From CAZVJU01 sp964627195 (GTDB lineage Bacteria; Patescibacteriota; Microgenomatia; UBA8517), in NCBI GenBank assembly GCA_964627195.1, contig CAZVJU010000010.1:1-38563 (forward strand): a stretch of DNA of 38,563 nucleotides, read 5' to 3'. The stretch's first letter is position 1. Every line of letters starts with the position of its first letter. Under the pieces are notes generated by a model. That model was not told the DNA's origin, searched no databases, and saw only the letters and a program-made list of their open reading frames with translations. A program made the position numbers and the translations under genes. Shown here piece after piece: positions 37,213 to 38,563 of this stretch.

Positions 37213-38563
37213 CAACTCCAGCCAAACCAGTTAAACAAGTTCTTAAGTTAAGCGGCAATACCGAGGATTTTAGTTCCATAAAAATCTCCGAAAGTATTTG
37301 GAAAGCCGCTCAGAAAGTCGGCGGCAAAGATAAAGACCTTTCTTTTCAATTGGGCGCCGAGGTTAGAACTTTCCTGGAAGAGAAATATCCGAATGGCGAA
37401 GTTATTAAAACCACAGAAATCGGTGAAATTGTTGAAAAAGTATTAATTGAAAAAGGTCACGCAAAAACTGCAAAAGAATTTATCCGCCACCGGGAAAACA
37501 AAAAACATGCTCTTCAGGATAAAGAAAGTCTGGGAATAAAAGATGACATTGGGCTTTCGTACAACACTTTATATATTCTCAAACAGCGGTATTTAAAAAG
37601 GAATGAAAAAGGTGAGATTACGGAAACCCCGAAGGGAATGATTAAACGGGTTGCAACATTTCTTTCAGCAACAGAGAAAACAAAAAAACTTCAGAATAAG
37701 TGGTATAAGGAATTTTACGAAATAATGAGCAAGTTTGAATTCTTACCCGGGACAAGAACGCTTGCTAATTCCGGCAAGCAGGCATCGCAACTTGCTAATT
37801 GTTTTGTCTGGCCGATGGAGGATGACATAGACTACATTTTTGATATTCTTCACAAGTCTACCCTTATCAAAAAGCACGGAGGGGCTGGTGGTTATAATTT
37901 TTCAAAAATTCGACCAGAAGGGGATGTGGTTGGTGGAATTCCTGAACTCGCTGCGGGCCCGGTAAAAATGATTGAAATGTTTGACCTCACAACCTCTCTT
38001 TTCCGGCAAGAGGGTAGGTATGAGTCGGGGAATATGGTTATTCTTAACGCCGATCACGCAGATATTTTTAATTTTGTTATAGCAAAACAAACCGACGGAT
38101 ACCTTCCTAGAACAAATATCTCGGTAGGAATCACAGACGAATTTATGAAGGCAGCCCTAAAAGATAAAGACTGGAATTTAAAAAATCCGCGAACGGGCGA
38201 GGTTGTAAATACTGTAAAAGCAAAGTCAATTTTAGAACTTATGGCGACAATGGCTTGGCAGACAGGGGATCCGGGAATTATTAACTTGTCAGCTATAAAT
38301 AGAGGTACGGCTTTAGCAAATCCACTTTTGAAGAAACGAGGGCCCATAGTGGCAACAAATCTTTGTGGAGAAGAACCATTGTTTCCCTATGAATCTTGTA
38401 ATTTGGGTTATGTGAACTTTGTGAAGTTTGTTACAGAAAACGGCAAGTTTGATTTTGAAAGACTAACGAGTGTCATGAAGATAGTTGTGAGACTAATGGA
38501 TGATGTAATTGATGCATCATGGTTTCCTGTAAAAGAAGTTGATATGGCGGTAAGGAATCATCG
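37206..38563 (+). CDS. Second ribonucleotide reductase large chain with ATP-cone, cut by window end
   Basis: ATG 37206 lies inside the end of nrdJ; the frame is open to the last base (452 codons). Residues about 8-95 form an ATP-cone, the dATP/ATP sensor the first gene lacks (KQVLKLSGNTEDFSSIKISE ... KTTEIGEIVEKVLIEKGHAK). Then a reductase barrel: LANCFVWPMEDD (redox Cys199), KKHGGAGGYNFSKIRPEGDV, TNLCGEEPLFPYESCNLGYV (Cys387 and Glu389). It differs from its neighbour at key places (GGAGG for GGGTG; NLCGEE for NPCGEQ; ESGNMVILNADHADIFNFV). Probably another class II enzyme, or a diverged partner; the missing 3' end is needed to tell. Confidence 0.83.
   Translation, partial: MLTTPAKPVKQVLKLSGNTEDFSSIKISESIWKAAQKVGGKDKDLSFQLGAEVRTFLEEKYPNGEVIKTTEIGEIVEKVLIEKGHAKTAKEFIRHRENKKHALQDKESLGIKDDIGLSYNTLYILKQRYLKRNEKGEITETPKGMIKRVATFLSATEKTKKLQNKWYKEFYEIMSKFEFLPGTRTLANSGKQASQLANCFVWPMEDDIDYIFDILHKSTLIKKHGGAGGYNFSKIRPEGDVVGGIPELAAGPVKMIEMFDLTTSLFRQEGRYESGNMVILNADHADIFNFVIAKQTDGYLPRTNISVGITDEFMKAALKDKDWNLKNPRTGEVVNTVKAKSILELMATMAWQTGDPGIINLSAINRGTALANPLLKKRGPIVATNLCGEEPLFPYESCNLGYVNFVKFVTENGKFDFERLTSVMKIVVRLMDDVIDASWFPVKEVDMAVRNH

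Overview
The window is AT-rich and compact. It has many small membrane and secreted proteins, coenzyme-B12-type (class II) ribonucleotide reductases, two PBP1A-type peptidoglycan synthases, several toxin-antitoxin (TA) pairs and a large local family of anchored extracellular proteins. This combination, with many unrecognisable short genes, suggests a Candidate Phyla Radiation / Patescibacteria genome, probably Microgenomates. The assignment is inference from gene content; there is no rRNA or other marker here to prove it.

Layout. (1) 1-3.3 kb: a 5'-cut 2-hydroxyacid dehydrogenase, two Cys-rich secreted proteins and a VapBC pair whose toxin is frameshifted. (2) 3.3-9.5 kb: a decaying region with two acyl-carrier-protein-like genes (one broken; both lack the phosphopantetheine serine), a Tat-exported trypsin-like protease that has lost its catalytic serine, a second Tat-exported protein broken by frameshifts, and an IS5-type element inserted in a small gene whose frame is restored exactly when the element is removed. 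A 34-bp repeat recurs here. (3) 9.5-15.5 kb: a structured repeat, a gene crossing an assembly gap, a HExxH protein with a duplicated fragment nearby, a class A beta-lactamase-fold protein carrying GC-rich inserts, an intact VapBC pair and a possible methyltransferase.

(4) 15.5-31.9 kb: two PBP1A genes, both on the minus strand, bracket an array of about ten intact or broken paralogues. Each has a signal anchor, and most have a 'W-TY...YP' segment and end in QILSTFKF. Two HicBA modules sit inside it in the same order (family gene, hicB, hicA, family gene), and an AbrB-Doc module adjoins. (5) 31.9-34 kb: a possible HEPN protein, a CPBP protease and a DUF5667-type protein. (6) 34-38.6 kb: nrdR preceded by two NrdR-box-like sites, a full class II ribonucleotide reductase, and a second, overlapping reductase gene with an ATP-cone that runs off the end.

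The best candidate for something undescribed is a dispersed, REPIN-like element present three times (9497-9592, 13825-13948, 18515-18608). It is two hairpins in inverted arrangement, with compensatory changes in the stems and complementary loops. A separate 30-bp hairpin unit is inserted in one copy and tandemly repeated beside another, and a solo end of the window's IS lies next to the latter. Many genes have a TANNNT hexamer only 6-8 nt before the start codon, pointing to leaderless transcription.
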